A DNA stretch of 64,000 bases, from assembly GCA_033030425.1 (NCBI GenBank), contig JAUFSD010000008.1, positions 1,550,001 to 1,614,000 of the forward strand, in the 5' to 3' direction. Position numbers and translations under genes: made by a program. The stretch is from Verpa conica (lineage: Eukaryota > Ascomycota > Pezizomycetes > Pezizales > Morchellaceae). How positions within the stretch are numbered: the first letter of the stretch is position 1; every line of letters begins with the position of its first letter. Below are positions 47,873 through 61,348 of the stretch, one piece after another. Under the pieces are notes generated by a model. It was not told the origin of the DNA and made no database searches. It saw only the letters and a list, made by a program, of their open reading frames with translations.

Positions 47873-50800
47873 ATGGCAGAGATTAACGAGCTACCATTGA
47901 AGTACTTGGACCCAGTTCGGGAAAGATTCAGCAAGACTCCAAAGCAGGTTCTGTTTGAAAATGTTTTGGGGGACATTCTAGAATCAGAGAAAGGTCTTCG
48001 GAATGATCCAGATACTTTGATGCCGTTGGTTGAGGACATGCTGCGAGAGATACCAGAGGCCTATAGCAGTGATTATGCAGCTACAGTGAGCTCCATCTCC
48101 TGTGAATTTCTGTGCTAGGCAATATAGGGCGGTAATTGATATTTTGTGATATAACACGAACCAATAGCCCCAAGACATACGACTTGGCAAGATCATCAAC
48201 ATGCCCGATAACAAATACAGAAGAATTATTACAAATATACTTGTCACCCGTCTCTGGAACACTCTTGATCACCCGCCGCTTTCACATGTTGGCGACAGAT
48301 ATCTATATCATCAGCCACGCGATTTGCAAGACATTGTAAGACTAATCTCTATACAATGAGGTTTGAGCTAGGCTTAATACATGTAACATCTCTCTGTTTG
48401 TTTCTAGAATACCATGTATCGTCAGCCAGACGGTTCGTACAATGTAAGTTCAACTTCCGCACAATAAAATTTTGTCTAGGCCTCAGGCATGAACATATCT
48501 TGATCTGCTTCTAGAATATCATGAATCCGGACCTTGGGAAAGCTAGATCGATTTATGCGAAAACGGTTAACCCAGAGTCAACCTTGCCAACTACCGATAG
48601 ACCAGACCCAGGATTGCTTTTTGATCGTACGTGTACCCCCTAGAGAACCCGTTTATTTCTTGTAGCCCCCCCGGCTACAGGCTGTGGAATGGTATATGCA
48701 TATAAATCTGTATATGGTTCATTTGCAAGGCTAATTTCCGAGATACGGGATTCTTGATACTAACTGTGATATCTTCCAAGTACTGATGGCCCGCGGAGAG
48801 TGTTTCAGACCGAACGAGGCAGGATTTTCAAGCTTGTTCTTTTGCCATGCTACGATCATTACCCATGGTCAGTATATCCATCGGAGTCTCCCCCGTGGAG
48901 GGAAATCTCATAACTAATTCCACAAAAAACACCCAATAGACATATTCCACACTAACCGTGAAAACTCAAACATCAATAACGCATCTTCCTATCTCGATTT
49001 GTCATCTCTTTACGGAAATAGCCAAGAAGAACAGGACAGTATTAGAACCTTCAGCAACGGAGAGGTCAAACCTGATACTTTCTTTGACAAGAGAATCTTA
49101 GGTCTTCCACCAGTGGTTTCTGTGATGCTTATAATGTACTCTCGGTTTCACAACCATGCAGCGAAGACTTTGGCAGCAATCAATGAGGGGGGGCGGTTCA
49201 CGCTACCGCCAAATGCTGACGAAGCAGCAATGAAAAGGAGAGACAATGACCTATTCCAAGTAGCAAGATTGTCAGTATCACCCTCTGGAACCTGAACCTC
49301 CTCCTTCAATATCAAACAGACTTAGTTTCCCAATTTCTCTACTAAAACCCACCCTAGGGTGACAAATGGCCTATATGTCAACATCTGTGTGAATGAGTAT
49401 GTGTCAATACAAATCCAATAATATTATTCAGCAGATCTAATGTGAATAGTTACGTTCGTGCCATATTCAACGTTAACAATAGTATATCGAACTGGTCCCT
49501 CAACCCACAAGCTGAAATTACAAAACTATCTGGGAAAAAGCTGCCTAGAGGAGTTGGGGGTCAGGTTTCCTGCGAATTCAACCTTCTCTATCGTTTCCAT
49601 TCTGCACTGTCACAAGGTGATGCCAACTGGACTGAAAGATTCTTTCAAGAAATGTTTCCTAATCAAGACATTTCCAAATTAAGTCTCGAAGAGTTTCTAA
49701 GAGGGATCGGCAAATATGAGAACAGTATTCCTAAAGAACCTTCAGAGAGGACATTTGGTGGGCTGACCAGAAAAGATGATGGAACCTTTGATGACAAAGG
49801 CTTGGTGAAGATATTGAAAGAGGCTATTGAAGATCCAGCAGGTATGTAGACTTGATGAATCTTTGGTTATTTTGCGAAACTGACCTTGAAAAATGTAGGG
49901 GCCTTCGGGGCGAATCATGTTCCTGATCCTCTCAGACTTGTCGAAGTAATGGGAATCCGGCAAGCTCGGTTGTGGCAGGTAGCATCTCTCAATGAATTCC
50001 GCCGATTCATGGGTCAGAAACCACATACGACATTTGAAGAAATCAACCCGGACAAATACGTTGCCGATACCCTTAGGACACTGTACAACCATCCTGACAA
50101 TGTAGAGATGTATCCGGGATTCTTTGTGGAGCAGACTACCCCAAGGCAGGATCCCGGGTCAGGAATCGGTAGTCCCTACAGCCTTGCTTGGTAGTATGGT
50201 ACGTTTATTAACTCTATACTGGTACAGGCGCACCGGTCACGGTCACTGGTGCCGTGTTGGCTGATGCTGTGAATTTGATTCGGGGGGACCGGCACATGAC
50301 TCTGGTCTGTTATTTCCCCAATCTGGTCTGCTTTCGGTCCCTGAAGGCTCATGGTTACTGCTGATATAGGATTACACATCGGTAGCTCTCACCAACTGGG
50401 GAATTAAAGAGGTTGCTTCTGATTCCCAGACTCTTGGGGGAGCTAAAATATATCACCTGATTCTCAATGCCTTCCCCAATTGGTTCAAATTCAACTCTAT
50501 ATACGCAATGCAGCCCTTCTATACACCCAGCGCAGGCTCTGAGATCTTTACACGTCTTGAGGAAAAAGAAGGTTTGGAGATAAAACGGCTATACTCATTT
50601 AACCAACCAGAACTATTTAGCCAGCCAGTCCCAGTTACAGCTCATGCTGCCGTGAAACATATTCTGGAAGACCAAACGAACTTTAAGGTTCCATGGGCAG
50701 AGAGTGGATTTCTTCTGACATACATGCTCTCAGGAGATTCGCCTGCGCATGCCGAGCAAAGAGAATTGGTCGGGAATACGCTCCACTCTGGCGGCGGAGA

Positions 50801-52301
50801 TGCGATACAGCAGTTTACCGACTTTGCGAAACTCATTACCCTATCACTTCTGAAGAAGGGGGTTTCTCCATTGGGGAAGCAGTCGGTTTACCATATCGAT
50901 ATTATCAAAGAGTAAGCTCCTCCCAAGATGTAGCCATAGATCAATGTGGCTTCTTTGGCATTCAGTGTAGTACTTCTAGGGCTCAGCTGACTGAAGGTAA
51001 ATCGTAGTTTTGGCAATATTGTCACCCTTCACTTTGCATCGGTGCTCTGCTATCTTCCGCTCAAATTTGAATTCAACCCCCAAGGCACTTATACCGAGAC
51101 AGAGCTATTCCAGGTCTTCACGAAGCTTATTGATTACATTTTCTATAATGTTGACCCAACAAAGACCTGGGCCCTCCGTCGTAATTTGAACGAGGCGTTT
51201 CCGAAGTTAACTGCCGCCATTAAGGAGAAAGTCCAAGCACTTAAAACCCAAGAAGCAGATCCAAGTTCACTCCAGTGTCCAGTAACCAGGCAACAGTCGG
51301 GAGAGAATGACACTGCATCAGCAATTCGAACATATGGCGCAACATTTACGAGACAAATTTTGAGCGCAGGAACGAACATAGAGGAGACTACGGAAATTTT
51401 GATCGGAAACGGTATTGCCATCGTCGGGACTGTTGTACTAGTGGTGCGTCCATGTTTGCAACTTCATAACCTATAATCTCTGAATAAATGTCATCTTGAC
51501 CTCTTTATTAATACTGACATCCGTACGAATAGTTTGGTCAACTCATCGATTTTTACCTCCAGCCAGAGAACGCGAGTTACTGGGCACATATAATTGAACT
51601 ATCTGCGGAGGGTAGCACAGAAGCCGACGAGAAACTTATCAAATATATACTCGAAGCCACACGCTTGTCCGGCGCGATGGGATCAGTCCGAAATGTGGAT
51701 CCTGCTGACGGTAAACCCATCGAGTTGGTAGTTGATCAGTCAGGCAAAAAAATAGCTCTAAATAAGGGAGACAGGGTTATTACCAGCTTTGTATGACTAC
51801 TCCCTCACTCACCAATAAAATGAAAGGGGTTTTGAACTGAGATGAACTTTCTAGGCCCACGCATCCCGAGACCCTACCGTATTCCCTAATCCGTAAGCTC
51901 TCCCTCTTAAGAAACCTCAAAGTCTATCCAAGATCAGTACTAACCATTTCTTATAGAAACGCGGTTAATATCGAACGGCCGGCTGAGCTATATGTCGCCT
52001 TCGGTTTTGGCCCACACAAGTGTCTGGGTAGAACTATCGGCACGGCTTGCCTTCTTACGATGCTCAAAGCCGTGGCCGGGCTCAAAAACCTGCGGAGAAT
52101 GCCTGGAACACAAGGTCAACTGAGGCTTGTTACTAGATCAAACGGATCTAGGCAGTACCTGACACCAGACTCTAGCGAATTCACAATTTTCCCTACGAGT
52201 AAGTCCTTGAATTTATTACAAACTATGTTGAAAAACGAGACATACTAACTGGTTTGGTATTTGCAGCTATGAAATTACTATTCGATAAACCCGCGGAGTA
52301 G
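47873..52301 (+). CDS. ppo: Psi-producing oxygenase (linoleate diol synthase family)
   Basis: Sixteen exons: 47873-48085, 48168-48335, 48408-48443, 48515-48626, 48781-48867, 48940-49270, 49358-49396, 49450-49841, 49899-50168, 50228-50304, 50370-50911, 51008-51443, 51563-51790, 51855-51892, 51957-52198 and 52267-52301. All phases close, giving 1,081 residues, the usual family length. The N-terminal haem dioxygenase (animal-peroxidase fold) has the distal His in IITHDIFHTN (about 205) and LLYRFH with Tyr about 376 and proximal His about 379. The C-terminal cytochrome P450 has FGFGPHKCLG with the haem Cys about 1012. These positions closely match what I recall for Aspergillus PpoA (202, 374, 377, 1006). 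Such enzymes turn C18 fatty acids into 8-hydroperoxides and diols that control sporulation. The cysteine argues for a PpoA-like rather than PpoC-like enzyme. Exon 5 uses an AAG acceptor; the exon 9 donor (GTAGTC) is the weakest junction. Confidence 0.9.
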
Positions 52302-54898
52302 GCCTAATCAAAGGGAAGAAGCGTATTCATCCTTTGGCTTTTCCGAGCAAATGAGTCTTTTCTTCTTTCTTCTGGATGCTTTTAGGCATTATTGTTTCGG
52401 TCTTTGGAATGTGCCTTGAGAATATATTGTTTCTTCGATCCGTTATCTCCATCCCAACGTGATATTCTCAACTGATACGTGAGCTTGCCATACATTATCG
52501 CTCAATTCATATCCCTTGTGACATTATGATACGCGTAGTATATAATATAATACAACTCTTTTTTTCAGTGCTGTAGAAATATTACTGACAACGAGAGTAA
52601 TTGCTATCCCATAGCCCGGTGGAAAATGCTGCCCCCCCCAAAGTGGCGGTGCGGTTGCTTAGTCAATGACAAATGGCCAATAATAAAGTGTTCTTGAATA
52701 AAGTCTTTGTAAGTTTTGGCCAGTCAGGGCCTATTATTTGCTAGTGATGACACTTTTGACCATAGAAGAACCAGGGCTTCTGTTTGGCCCCCACGAAATG
52801 GTCAGCTTCACCGGCTATGGGATAGCGCTAAATTCAGTTGACTAAGCTGCTGGACTCCCGTGAACATGAGACGTCACTCGGGACGTTGATTTGTCGGCAA
52901 TGTCTTAGCATATGCCAAGCCAATTATCAGACTCGAGTGACATTCCATGACTTGGCCTTGAGTAAAACAGTAGCGATTCCAGGAGGTGAATGCGCATATG
53001 ATTGATTCTTAGCAACAAAGAGGATGATGGTCTTGTCTCTTCTCCATTGCTATCTAGGTTCTTTTGCTGAGTCATCAGCATCTTAGCTACCAGTACGGTC
53101 GCTAGCCACTTATGAGTTAGGACAACGTATGAGGCTCTACTAGAGAAGACAGTTTACGACGCGTATATAGCTGTTCTTAATTTCTCCATCGTCTTAGAAG
53201 GCGAGGATAATTAAGGGGGTTTATTATTACATCTGCTACTATAGGCGCTCTATTGTACTAATTCCTCTATACCAAAAGCTAATTTCCTGTAGTACAGCGT
53301 TTCCCGAACTGAATTGCTTAGATGATGTTTATAATTTAGGACTATAATTCACATGGCACTACCCGACCGCAGTACTGTTCCCAACTGGCTTGTAATCTGA
53401 AAAGTCCTCGATTAAAACAAGTGGAGTGAACTGGAGACTGACACTGCTCTTAAAACGTTCTATAGCTGTGTTTACTTTTAAGCATATATTGTCGGATGCC
53501 AAAATTAAGCGAATATTGAGACTGTAACAACAATACACATCACTCTCTACCCCACACAATGTAGGGAGGAAAGACGCATTCATTAAGGCAACTGGGTGGT
53601 ACCAAAGCTATCTATATTTAGGGTACTTTTTAAGCTTCTTCTGAATATCTAGTCTAATTCAAGCGGTGGTTGAGTATTTCTGGGTGGCAGTGGGTTATTC
53701 TCTTAGTTTTGATACCCGACGATATGTAGTTGTCAACTTATGCCTCTACTTCTTAATTACACTATCGAGTGGTTTAATCTTATAGCTGGTAACTATAACC
53801 AGGTACTTGTCACTCTATCACTTCACTAACTCTAAATAAACCCTAAGAATTATCAACCGTGTATATTCGTTACACTAAAAGTGCAGTATTGAAAATCGAT
53901 TATTTTGGATGGTTGTGGCCGGTACCTTAGTAGGGTCTCTTTCAGCCTCCCCACAGCCGCGGAACAAAAAATAAATGCAGGTGAGACACAAGGCTGCGGC
54001 AACAACATAGATTCTGGGGTTACCTGAATTTTGCGTAACAGAGTTACAGGGTAGAATATCCTGCAAGTAGGAAGGTTCTAATAACAAAACTGCACAATAG
54101 GGGTGGAGAATTTGCACTCTTTTTGTGCTACATGTGAGGCATTTTAAGATATGAAACCTGTAGGACCATGTATGTAAGAGGGGATATTGGCCAAAACAAA
54201 AGAATCTTGCATACCCATCTAATAATTAGATATAGGTAACTAGATAGCTTTATTTTTGGGAAAGGGTGTAATGCCAAAGTGGTTTTCATTTATTGGCTGA
54301 CAAATGATTCCTACAGAAAACACGTGTGGGTCTAGTTTACACCTGGCATGAGGTCTGATCTACTTGTAAGCCGCCGACGCCTTTGGAATCGGCTGATAAT
54401 ATTGCATACCTTAAAAAATCGTAGAATTAGCACTGTCTCATTGTATGCAATAGCAGGCCGCCCCGTGGACACCAGCAGTTTACGAGTATAGTACTGGCTA
54501 GACAAAGGTTTCCTACATAAAGGCAATCATGCTTCATAAACCCGGGCCAGAGGAGGGTGGGGGCCGAAACAACTTGATCTATGGAACGGCCACATGAATA
54601 TACTCAGCCATGCCATGTTACTAGACAGAAAAAAGCTATGCCGGAAAGCAGCGCGGACGCGTAAGGTCGTGCGCGGCTCTCCTTTTGTTGCCACAAAACT
54701 CAAGATAGCCTTGCTTACGAACTATATGTCTAATTATAACCGACTGACAAAGTCGTAGAAATTATATGAGATGCGGTCTACCTCAGCGTATATATAAACC
54801 CAAGGGCCTACCTGCTCATGGCCCTCCAGCAACGATACAGACACCCTATAGAGAAATAGTTCCTACTCCTGATAAGCCTTTATTTACCCTAGAACGCA
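52302..54898. other. Intergenic, no gene seen
   Basis: 2.6 kb without a supported gene; minus-strand ORFs at 53359, 53875 and 54332 have no motif. A TATATATAAA at 54,789-54,798 lies about 100 bp before the next ATG and is a likely core promoter. Confidence 0.5.
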
Positions 54899-56868
54899 AT
54901 GGATCAGTACCAGGGAGTCCAGCCCCTCCATCTCCGGCAAAGCTGGGAGTCAGGATTCAAGGCCCGCATACATGCACCAAGTGAATGGGAGAAACAACGC
55001 CACAAAATTGCAGAGCTCTATCTGGACCATAGCCTTGAGGAAGTAAGGAAGATTATGGCGGAAGAACACAACTTTTACGCAAAGTAGGTGGCATGTTTCG
55101 CCAATTAATATTTCTTTTGGTATGAGGAATTGACTTGAGTATATGGGCATAGGGGTACCCAGTATAAAAAGAAGATCGGAAAATGGAACCTCAACAAGAG
55201 CCTCAACAAGACAACAGTATTAGCGCTACTAGACATCAAAAGAAGGAGAGAGCTCAGCGGGAAATCGACAGTCTTTATCCACAAGGGGCGAACAGTAAGA
55301 GCTGATAACCTCGAGCGCTCACGCAAAAGATTTAAGGATATAAATCAAAACCCTCACTTCCACTCCACTGATGGCGTAAAAGAACTCACTTTACCAGTAG
55401 GTATGTTTATAAAACTTTCCTGTAATAAACTGTGGTTCTGATAGAACTGGATTCTAGCGACTCCACCGGGTGTGGAGTACTGTACACCGAGTCCTAGCTC
55501 TGTCAAAACAGGAAGTACCGAGGAAGCCCTTTCTCAGTATGATGGAGATTTGATGATGGAGGATGTTCAAGAGCTCGATACTACAGTAGGTATGCTCACA
55601 AAGGCTTATCTCCCGAAATAGTCGAGACCGTGACAAAGTTCAACACTAATTAACCCATTAGATGTGGTGTGTCCTAGCACTGGCAATGCGAGAAACACTG
55701 GTGACAGTGCCTCTCAGAGTAGTGAAAGCCCAGGAACTCCAGGTGATACTGTTTCTCAGAATAGTATGGGGGATCCCCTGCGGTGCTTCCGTATCTTGCC
55801 TACCACACACAGCATGGGGCATGGTTTCGCGCTGTTCGATCCACCAGCGGAATCGTTGACGTTTGATGATAATCTGGTTTATGTGGAATTAAAGCTTACC
55901 TTGTAAGTTAGCACTTCCATTGTCCCCCTATAACCGCAACAGAAACCTTTTAACCCTCTCAATGTTGTGCTAGGGTTTTCTCCCTATTTTTGATCTACCT
56001 CAGTACTATTCTCAATATATGTATTATGGAAAATATCTTACCACAGATTCATATCACCCTAGTTGAAGCCTTGGATATAAAGGATACCGACATATCCTTA
56101 TCATCTATTCAGATATACCTAATCGCATCTATACTAGAAAGATGGTTTCGACTAGGCTTTCTCACCGAAACTTTAGCATGTACCGCCTGTTGGGCAGCCA
56201 TTTTCAAAAGATTAGAGACGACCGACCCTTCAGCAGATATCAACTCCGCAGCGACAAACTATATGTATTGGTTTGAGGTTATAGCTCTATTCAATGCTAC
56301 AAAGGTGGGTGAACTAGAGGGTGTCCGTTTGCTACTCGATATTGGTTACTGCCCCTTACTACGGAGATTTCTGAATGGGACGATGGCGCTACACGAGGCA
56401 GCAAGAAATGGTCATGTAGCAATTGTCCGTTTGCTACTCGAGAGAGGTATCGATCCGTCATTACACGTGGGGTCGGGTTGGACCACAGCACTACATGAAG
56501 CAGCAAAAGGTGGCCATGAATCAGTAGTCCAAGTACTACTCGAGAAAGGTAGCGACCCGTTACAAAACCGATGGGATGGGAATACGGCACTTCACGAAGC
56601 GGTGGTGAACGGCCATGAAGCAGTAGTCCAGTTGATACTCGAGAAAGGTGGTGATCCGTTACAGATAGGATGGGATGGGTATTCGGCGCTACATGATGCG
56701 GTAAAGAATGGCCATCAAGAGGTGGCTCGTTTGCTGCTCGAGAAGGGTGCCGAAGTCTCAGCAAAAACGTGGGATGGGTTGACGCCACTGGATTTGGCGG
56801 TGAAGAATAACCATAAGATGATAGTTAAGCTATTGGAAGATGCAGGAGCTGAAATGCCCGGTGTATAA
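54899..56868 (+). CDS. Clr5-domain protein with ankyrin repeats
   Basis: Five exons: 54899-55083, 55153-55400, 55458-55589, 55662-55902 and 55974-56868, 566 residues, all junctions in phase. The N-terminal Clr5-type domain is split by intron 1: WEKQRHKIAELYLDHSLEEV then KIMAEEHNFYAK in exon 1 and TQYKKKIGKWNLNK in exon 2. That pattern (Trp, helix, FxAK, YKxKIxxW) is the known fungal Clr5 module, often found with ankyrin or TPR repeats and suspected to bind DNA or act in regulation. The middle is Ser/Thr/Gly-rich. Exon 5 begins with a hydrophobic stretch, then has five ankyrin units (ALHEAARNGHVAIVRLLLE, ALHEAAKGGHESVVQVLLEK and similar). Exons 2 and 3 both end GTAG before GTATG, so alternative acceptors for exon 3 cannot be excluded. 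Confidence 0.75.
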
Positions 56869-59800
56869 ACAGATAGGTATGTCAAAGTCAATCGAAGCTA
56901 TTACTTAGGACTCGTTACTTACCTATATTAACAATAAGGAAATTACTTCTATTTAAATCTCACTATAGATAATGGCGTGGATAATGTATCAGCTGGAGGG
57001 ACTCGGTGGAGGGGTGAGAGGATGGAGACCATGTTCTGGGGTGACATTAGGGAGATGAAGGGTGGATCCAGGGGAGAGTGAGAGGTAGAGTTATAATTTA
57101 GGGCTTTCGTTTAACGTGTTCCTTGTGTTATATTATGAACTTCTTTGTGTTGAGGAGCAGAGATATACGAGGGAAGTCACCGCTGCTTTCTGGTGCGAGT
57201 GCGATGATATCATCGGTTGAAGGCTCTCTGTACTTTATGGGTTAAAGAAAAAAATAAGAACAAGACACATCTCATGGCACACGCACAATACTCCCTGTAG
57301 ATATTCTATCTCTGGAACCTCTATATTACATAGGTTTTTCTACCGCTCCTGCTAAGCCTATACCCCTTCAAAGTCATAGTTCGGAACTTAAATATTTTAG
57401 AGATCCTCATGTGGGGAGCTAGCAACCCTGACCCACACCCAACCTAAATTATCGATGACAGGTGTCCCCAGCTATAGCTACCTTTGCTGCGTGGCCTGTT
57501 CGTGTGTCTATTGAATTGAGTCTCCTTCTAGCCTCCTATCTGAAGAGAAAAAATCCATATCAAACATAGAGGCCTAATCTATCGATCTGGGGAATCTTGA
57601 AGTCTCGTCTACCGCTACAGAACTAACGAGAACCCTTAATATAACGATATTAAGTAATACACCTGATTGACCGGTAGTTATTGACAAGCTCCACCTACGT
57701 ATCACAGTAAGCATGATCCCAGAACCGAATCCACTACTCCCAGGGGACATACCCGCTACAGTCGAGCCGAGAAGTGTGAACACGCCCGCTGAAAACAGCT
57801 TGTTGGTTGGGACCCAACCTCTTCCTCCCGAAACTGATATAAAGATTATTATCTTCGGAATTGTAGCAATATTATTTCTTTTCATAACTGAATTTTGTGG
57901 ATAATACGCCGGAAGAGTAGCGGCAGATATGACACTCAGACATATGAATTCAGCCTCAGCCTCCAGGTCGAGCGCCTCAACAATTGCATTACCACAATGC
58001 TTAATCATAACCTTATGTGTAATGATATTTTACGTGGTTAGAAACTATTTCTAATGGTATATTTATTATACCATTAAAGTCCTAGGATAACAGTGCTGAG
58101 TACTCTACCTTTCTAAAATAGAGACTACATTGTTGTAATCATAGCTTTCGCTAATAATAATTATATTTTTGTTGTAACAAATTCCTACATCACGAGTGAT
58201 AGTATGTGAAATGCGCAATCAAAAAATAGGAGACGATAAGCTATATGGATAGATGTATTGATTTATTGATCCCTCATAGGTGCTTACCACCGGAGTAGAA
58301 GCTTTCTCACCCGCAAGCTCAGCGCAGTCACCGCCGGCTGGTACCTTCTAAAACTTCCCTCCCCCTGTACCACAGTAAGCTTTCATACCTAGCACTACCT
58401 GTACTCTATCCTCCTCATACGCCTATACAACCCTATTCTCCCGAAAAAATACATCACCACTTGTGCCGACGCACTCTTATACGCGGCTCTTCCACTCTAC
58501 TATATTAGTGTATTGCGTCTTGTTTATCTCATATGCATTCAAGCTAACCCGCAGGTACGAAATCGTCAGCCCATCTACTCCTCGAGATAGAACCTACGTT
58601 GGTTGTGTGACCCCAATTTGACCTTTACCTAATTGGGTATACCACCGAATCCACCCCACATACAGGGGTACATCGGAGGGGAGGAGTTTGAGCTTTGTAT
58701 TGAGATACTCACCACGGAATCTACATGTATAATTCATGTTAGCAAGTTTTCGACATATATAAATACTACCCACGGGGAAGTCTCATTCCTATACGGGGGT
58801 AAGATAGATTGGAAATACTATAGTCTAAGGTTTTTGTGTATTTATGATTAATTCATTCATTCATTCGAGATAGAGAGTACCTTAGTATTAGGGCTCCATG
58901 TACATTTACTTATAATTAATTCATTCAGGATAAGTACTGTAGAAAATAGAAAGCACGATACTCTGTATCTGCCCTAGGGGCGTACTCTTATTCCTATATA
59001 TCCTCGATATCGGGCCGTGGCCGGCCCGCTGTGGAGGTCTCGCCGAAATGACAAGGTGAAGATCCGGGCTATTTAGGAAGATCTACAACAAGTACATTGG
59101 GTGGTATAACGGGTGATACCCTGTGATTACTTATGTGATTATCCTATGCCTAAGTAGGTGTGATTTCTATGCGCCCGTAATAGGTTTAGTGGTCATACAG
59201 GGATTTGTCAAGAGTTAAAAGCTAATATGATGAGAAGGGGCCCACACCTTAACAGCCGCATTAAGTAAATCTTGTCCTAAAGAAATTAAAAGTAAGTCGC
59301 TGTTATAGCAACGCAGTATAATAGCTAATACTTGAGAAGTTATAGGGTTTGTCCTGGTGGTAGAATTCAATACTATGATATAGGGAAAAGAAAGATGGTG
59401 GGCCATACCACTGGGAGTAACCCTTACCCTTACCAGAGCGATAATCTAATCTAGGGTCACGTGACATGGTAACCGAGAATCTTACGCCGGAGGTCTATTG
59501 TTGATTGATTGAATAAATATTTCCGGCTATGATTATCGCATCAACAACTTTGAGCAAAGAATGAGAGGTCTACCTGTACCCTGAGGAGGGGATATCATCA
59601 TGTGTTAAAGACTAGAGTACATATCACAAGTACAGGGTCCCACAATAAAATCAAGACAACACGTTGACCATGAAGTACCACTCGGCACGGTTGGAAATAC
59701 GGGCCATTTGAATTAGCGTCCTCAAGATAAGCTTTGCTATAGCCACGTAGTGATATATCCTCATTCTTTGGCTTGGGTCGGTCTGGTTGCCTTTATAGCT

Positions 59801-59885
59801 AATCTTATATAACTTCATCTTCAGAGGGCAACATCCATCGAGTCTCTTTTACCTACATGATAAAATAACCTTGAGAGCAGGAGGT
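56869..59885. other. Intergenic, no firm gene
   Basis: 3 kb. A plus-strand frame at 57713-57904 (proline-rich, one hydrophobic segment at its end) is opposed by an equally long minus-strand frame, and neither has other support. Near 58,843 and 58,899 are two ATTTATGATTAATTCATTCA-type words related to the repeat at 604. Confidence 0.4.
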
Positions 59886-60431
59886 ATGGGGAAAAATTGC
59901 CGTGTGAGACGGTTGAGGATTCAAATATCTCAACTCAAGGATGAGCTTATGGCTGCCCACGATACAAACAAAGGCTTAAGAGAGAGTCTTGATCTTTTTA
60001 ATGATCGCCTCAAGGTTCTGGAAACAGATACAAGTAACGACAGTGAGATAGAAACCATAATCAAAGCTCTAAGGGAACTCATCACTCTACAAACCAATGC
60101 CTCGAGCTCTGTAAATACAAGCCACGTCAGCAACAATTCTCCCACCCCAAACGCTGTCGAAAACCCCACCCCCATACCTCCTACACTAGCTGCAGCCTAC
60201 CTACCTCTCCAGCCTATGATCAACAACCCCCCCGGTGATCAGCAGGTCCTACATTCCCTGAATCCCCTACCCGCACCCGAACTCGAACCCGAACTCCCGC
60301 GTAGCGTCCTCATATGGTTTGTTTGTAATAAAATTACGGACTTTATAGTATCCTTGTTGGCTAACTATATATCGGCACGACTCTCAATCCTTACAGACAA
60401 ATGGGTTCTCCAGAAATGGGGAAAGGGATAG
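59886..60431 (+). CDS. Hypothetical coiled-coil, proline-rich protein
   Basis: 181 residues from the first ATG of the frame. Residues 5-75 are a basic then heptad-rich coiled coil (RLRIQISQLKDELMAAHDTN, LDLFNDRLKVLE). Residues 80-140 are Asn/Pro-rich, with PELEPELPR at the end. The last 40 residues contain a moderately hydrophobic helix (LIWFVCNKITDFIVSLLANY) that could anchor it to a membrane. I recognise no family. Its layout (N-terminal coiled coil, short length) recalls the ORF at 63,061 but the sequences do not align. Support is compositional only. Confidence 0.4.
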   Translation: MGKNCRVRRLRIQISQLKDELMAAHDTNKGLRESLDLFNDRLKVLETDTSNDSEIETIIKALRELITLQTNASSSVNTSHVSNNSPTPNAVENPTPIPPTLAAAYLPLQPMINNPPGDQQVLHSLNPLPAPELEPELPRSVLIWFVCNKITDFIVSLLANYISARLSILTDKWVLQKWGKG

Positions 60432-61348
60432 CTAATAGCAGTTTCATATCGATGAGTGAGTGGTTTTACAATCTGTAAAAGTAATGCGAAGGACTTATGC
60501 TAGTTAGTGTTCGCAACCGTCCTGGGCCCGGCAGTGACTTTAGGACTGGACGGACTATTCGCTCATAGTCCGTCCCGGGTCACATTCTCCAGGACTACAA
60601 GGACTATAGGACCCCACCGGGCCCTATAAACATTTGCCAAGAGGGTTTTTTACACTGTTCTAGGGAAAAAAGCATGGAATATCTACTGGAAATTGTAGCC
60701 TAAACAAATGTAGGTAGGCCGTTTGGGTAAATAAACCCTAGCCCTGGAACCTTGGCGCCCTGTAGGGCCCTATGCAGTCCACAGTCCCCGTTCCCTATGC
60801 CCTGGACCGCCCCGAAGAGAGACTGGGACGGACTGTAGAGTCGTAGGGCGTTCGGTCCTAGCTTCAGGACGGACGGACTGCCCCGTTGCGAACACTGACA
60901 TTGCTAGTTGGGGGTAAGATTGTCTTTACTATTTTCATATATTAAAAATTGTATGATTAGACATGTTCTCCAATAGTTGACTTTGGGAGAGCGACTCCCC
61001 TGGTCTCTCATAAAAATTTCTTTACTTTCTCTGGTAATTCTAATAACCTTTACTGGTTCTGACTCTGGCTCCCGGGCGTGTTATGTATCAAATTACTTGA
61101 AATGAGAAATACTATTAGAATTATTCTTTATGTAGAATTATCGCAGTAAGCTATTCAGGTACATACGTAGGTCGTAGAATATTTATTGCGCTTATATATA
61201 TATAATTCCAAATTGCCTCCTTGAACTTTAAAAATATAGTAGCTATTCTATAACTGTCACAGTCGTGAGTCTGCGAAAGTTGCTGCTTAAGGTCATATCT
61301 GTGACCAAAAATATGTTTCTTAGTGTATGTCCCCTATACACCCTTCCC
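60432..61348. other. Intergenic, mostly a MITE
   Basis: Occupied largely by the element at 60,506-60,896; the rest is AT-rich without features. Confidence 0.5.
60506..60896. mobile_element. hAT-like MITE, copy 2
   Basis: 391 bp with terminal inverted repeats AGTGTTCGCAAC at both ends (perfect over 12 bases). Shares its interior with 43,501-43,816 but is longer, with an extra segment near 60,550 and another near 60,680. No coding frame. Confidence 0.65.

Noticed and set aside
57574..58008. Overlapping frames on both strands, one proline-rich with a hydrophobic end
   Set aside because: Neither has a paralogue, domain or supporting intron; the plus frame is only 63 residues.
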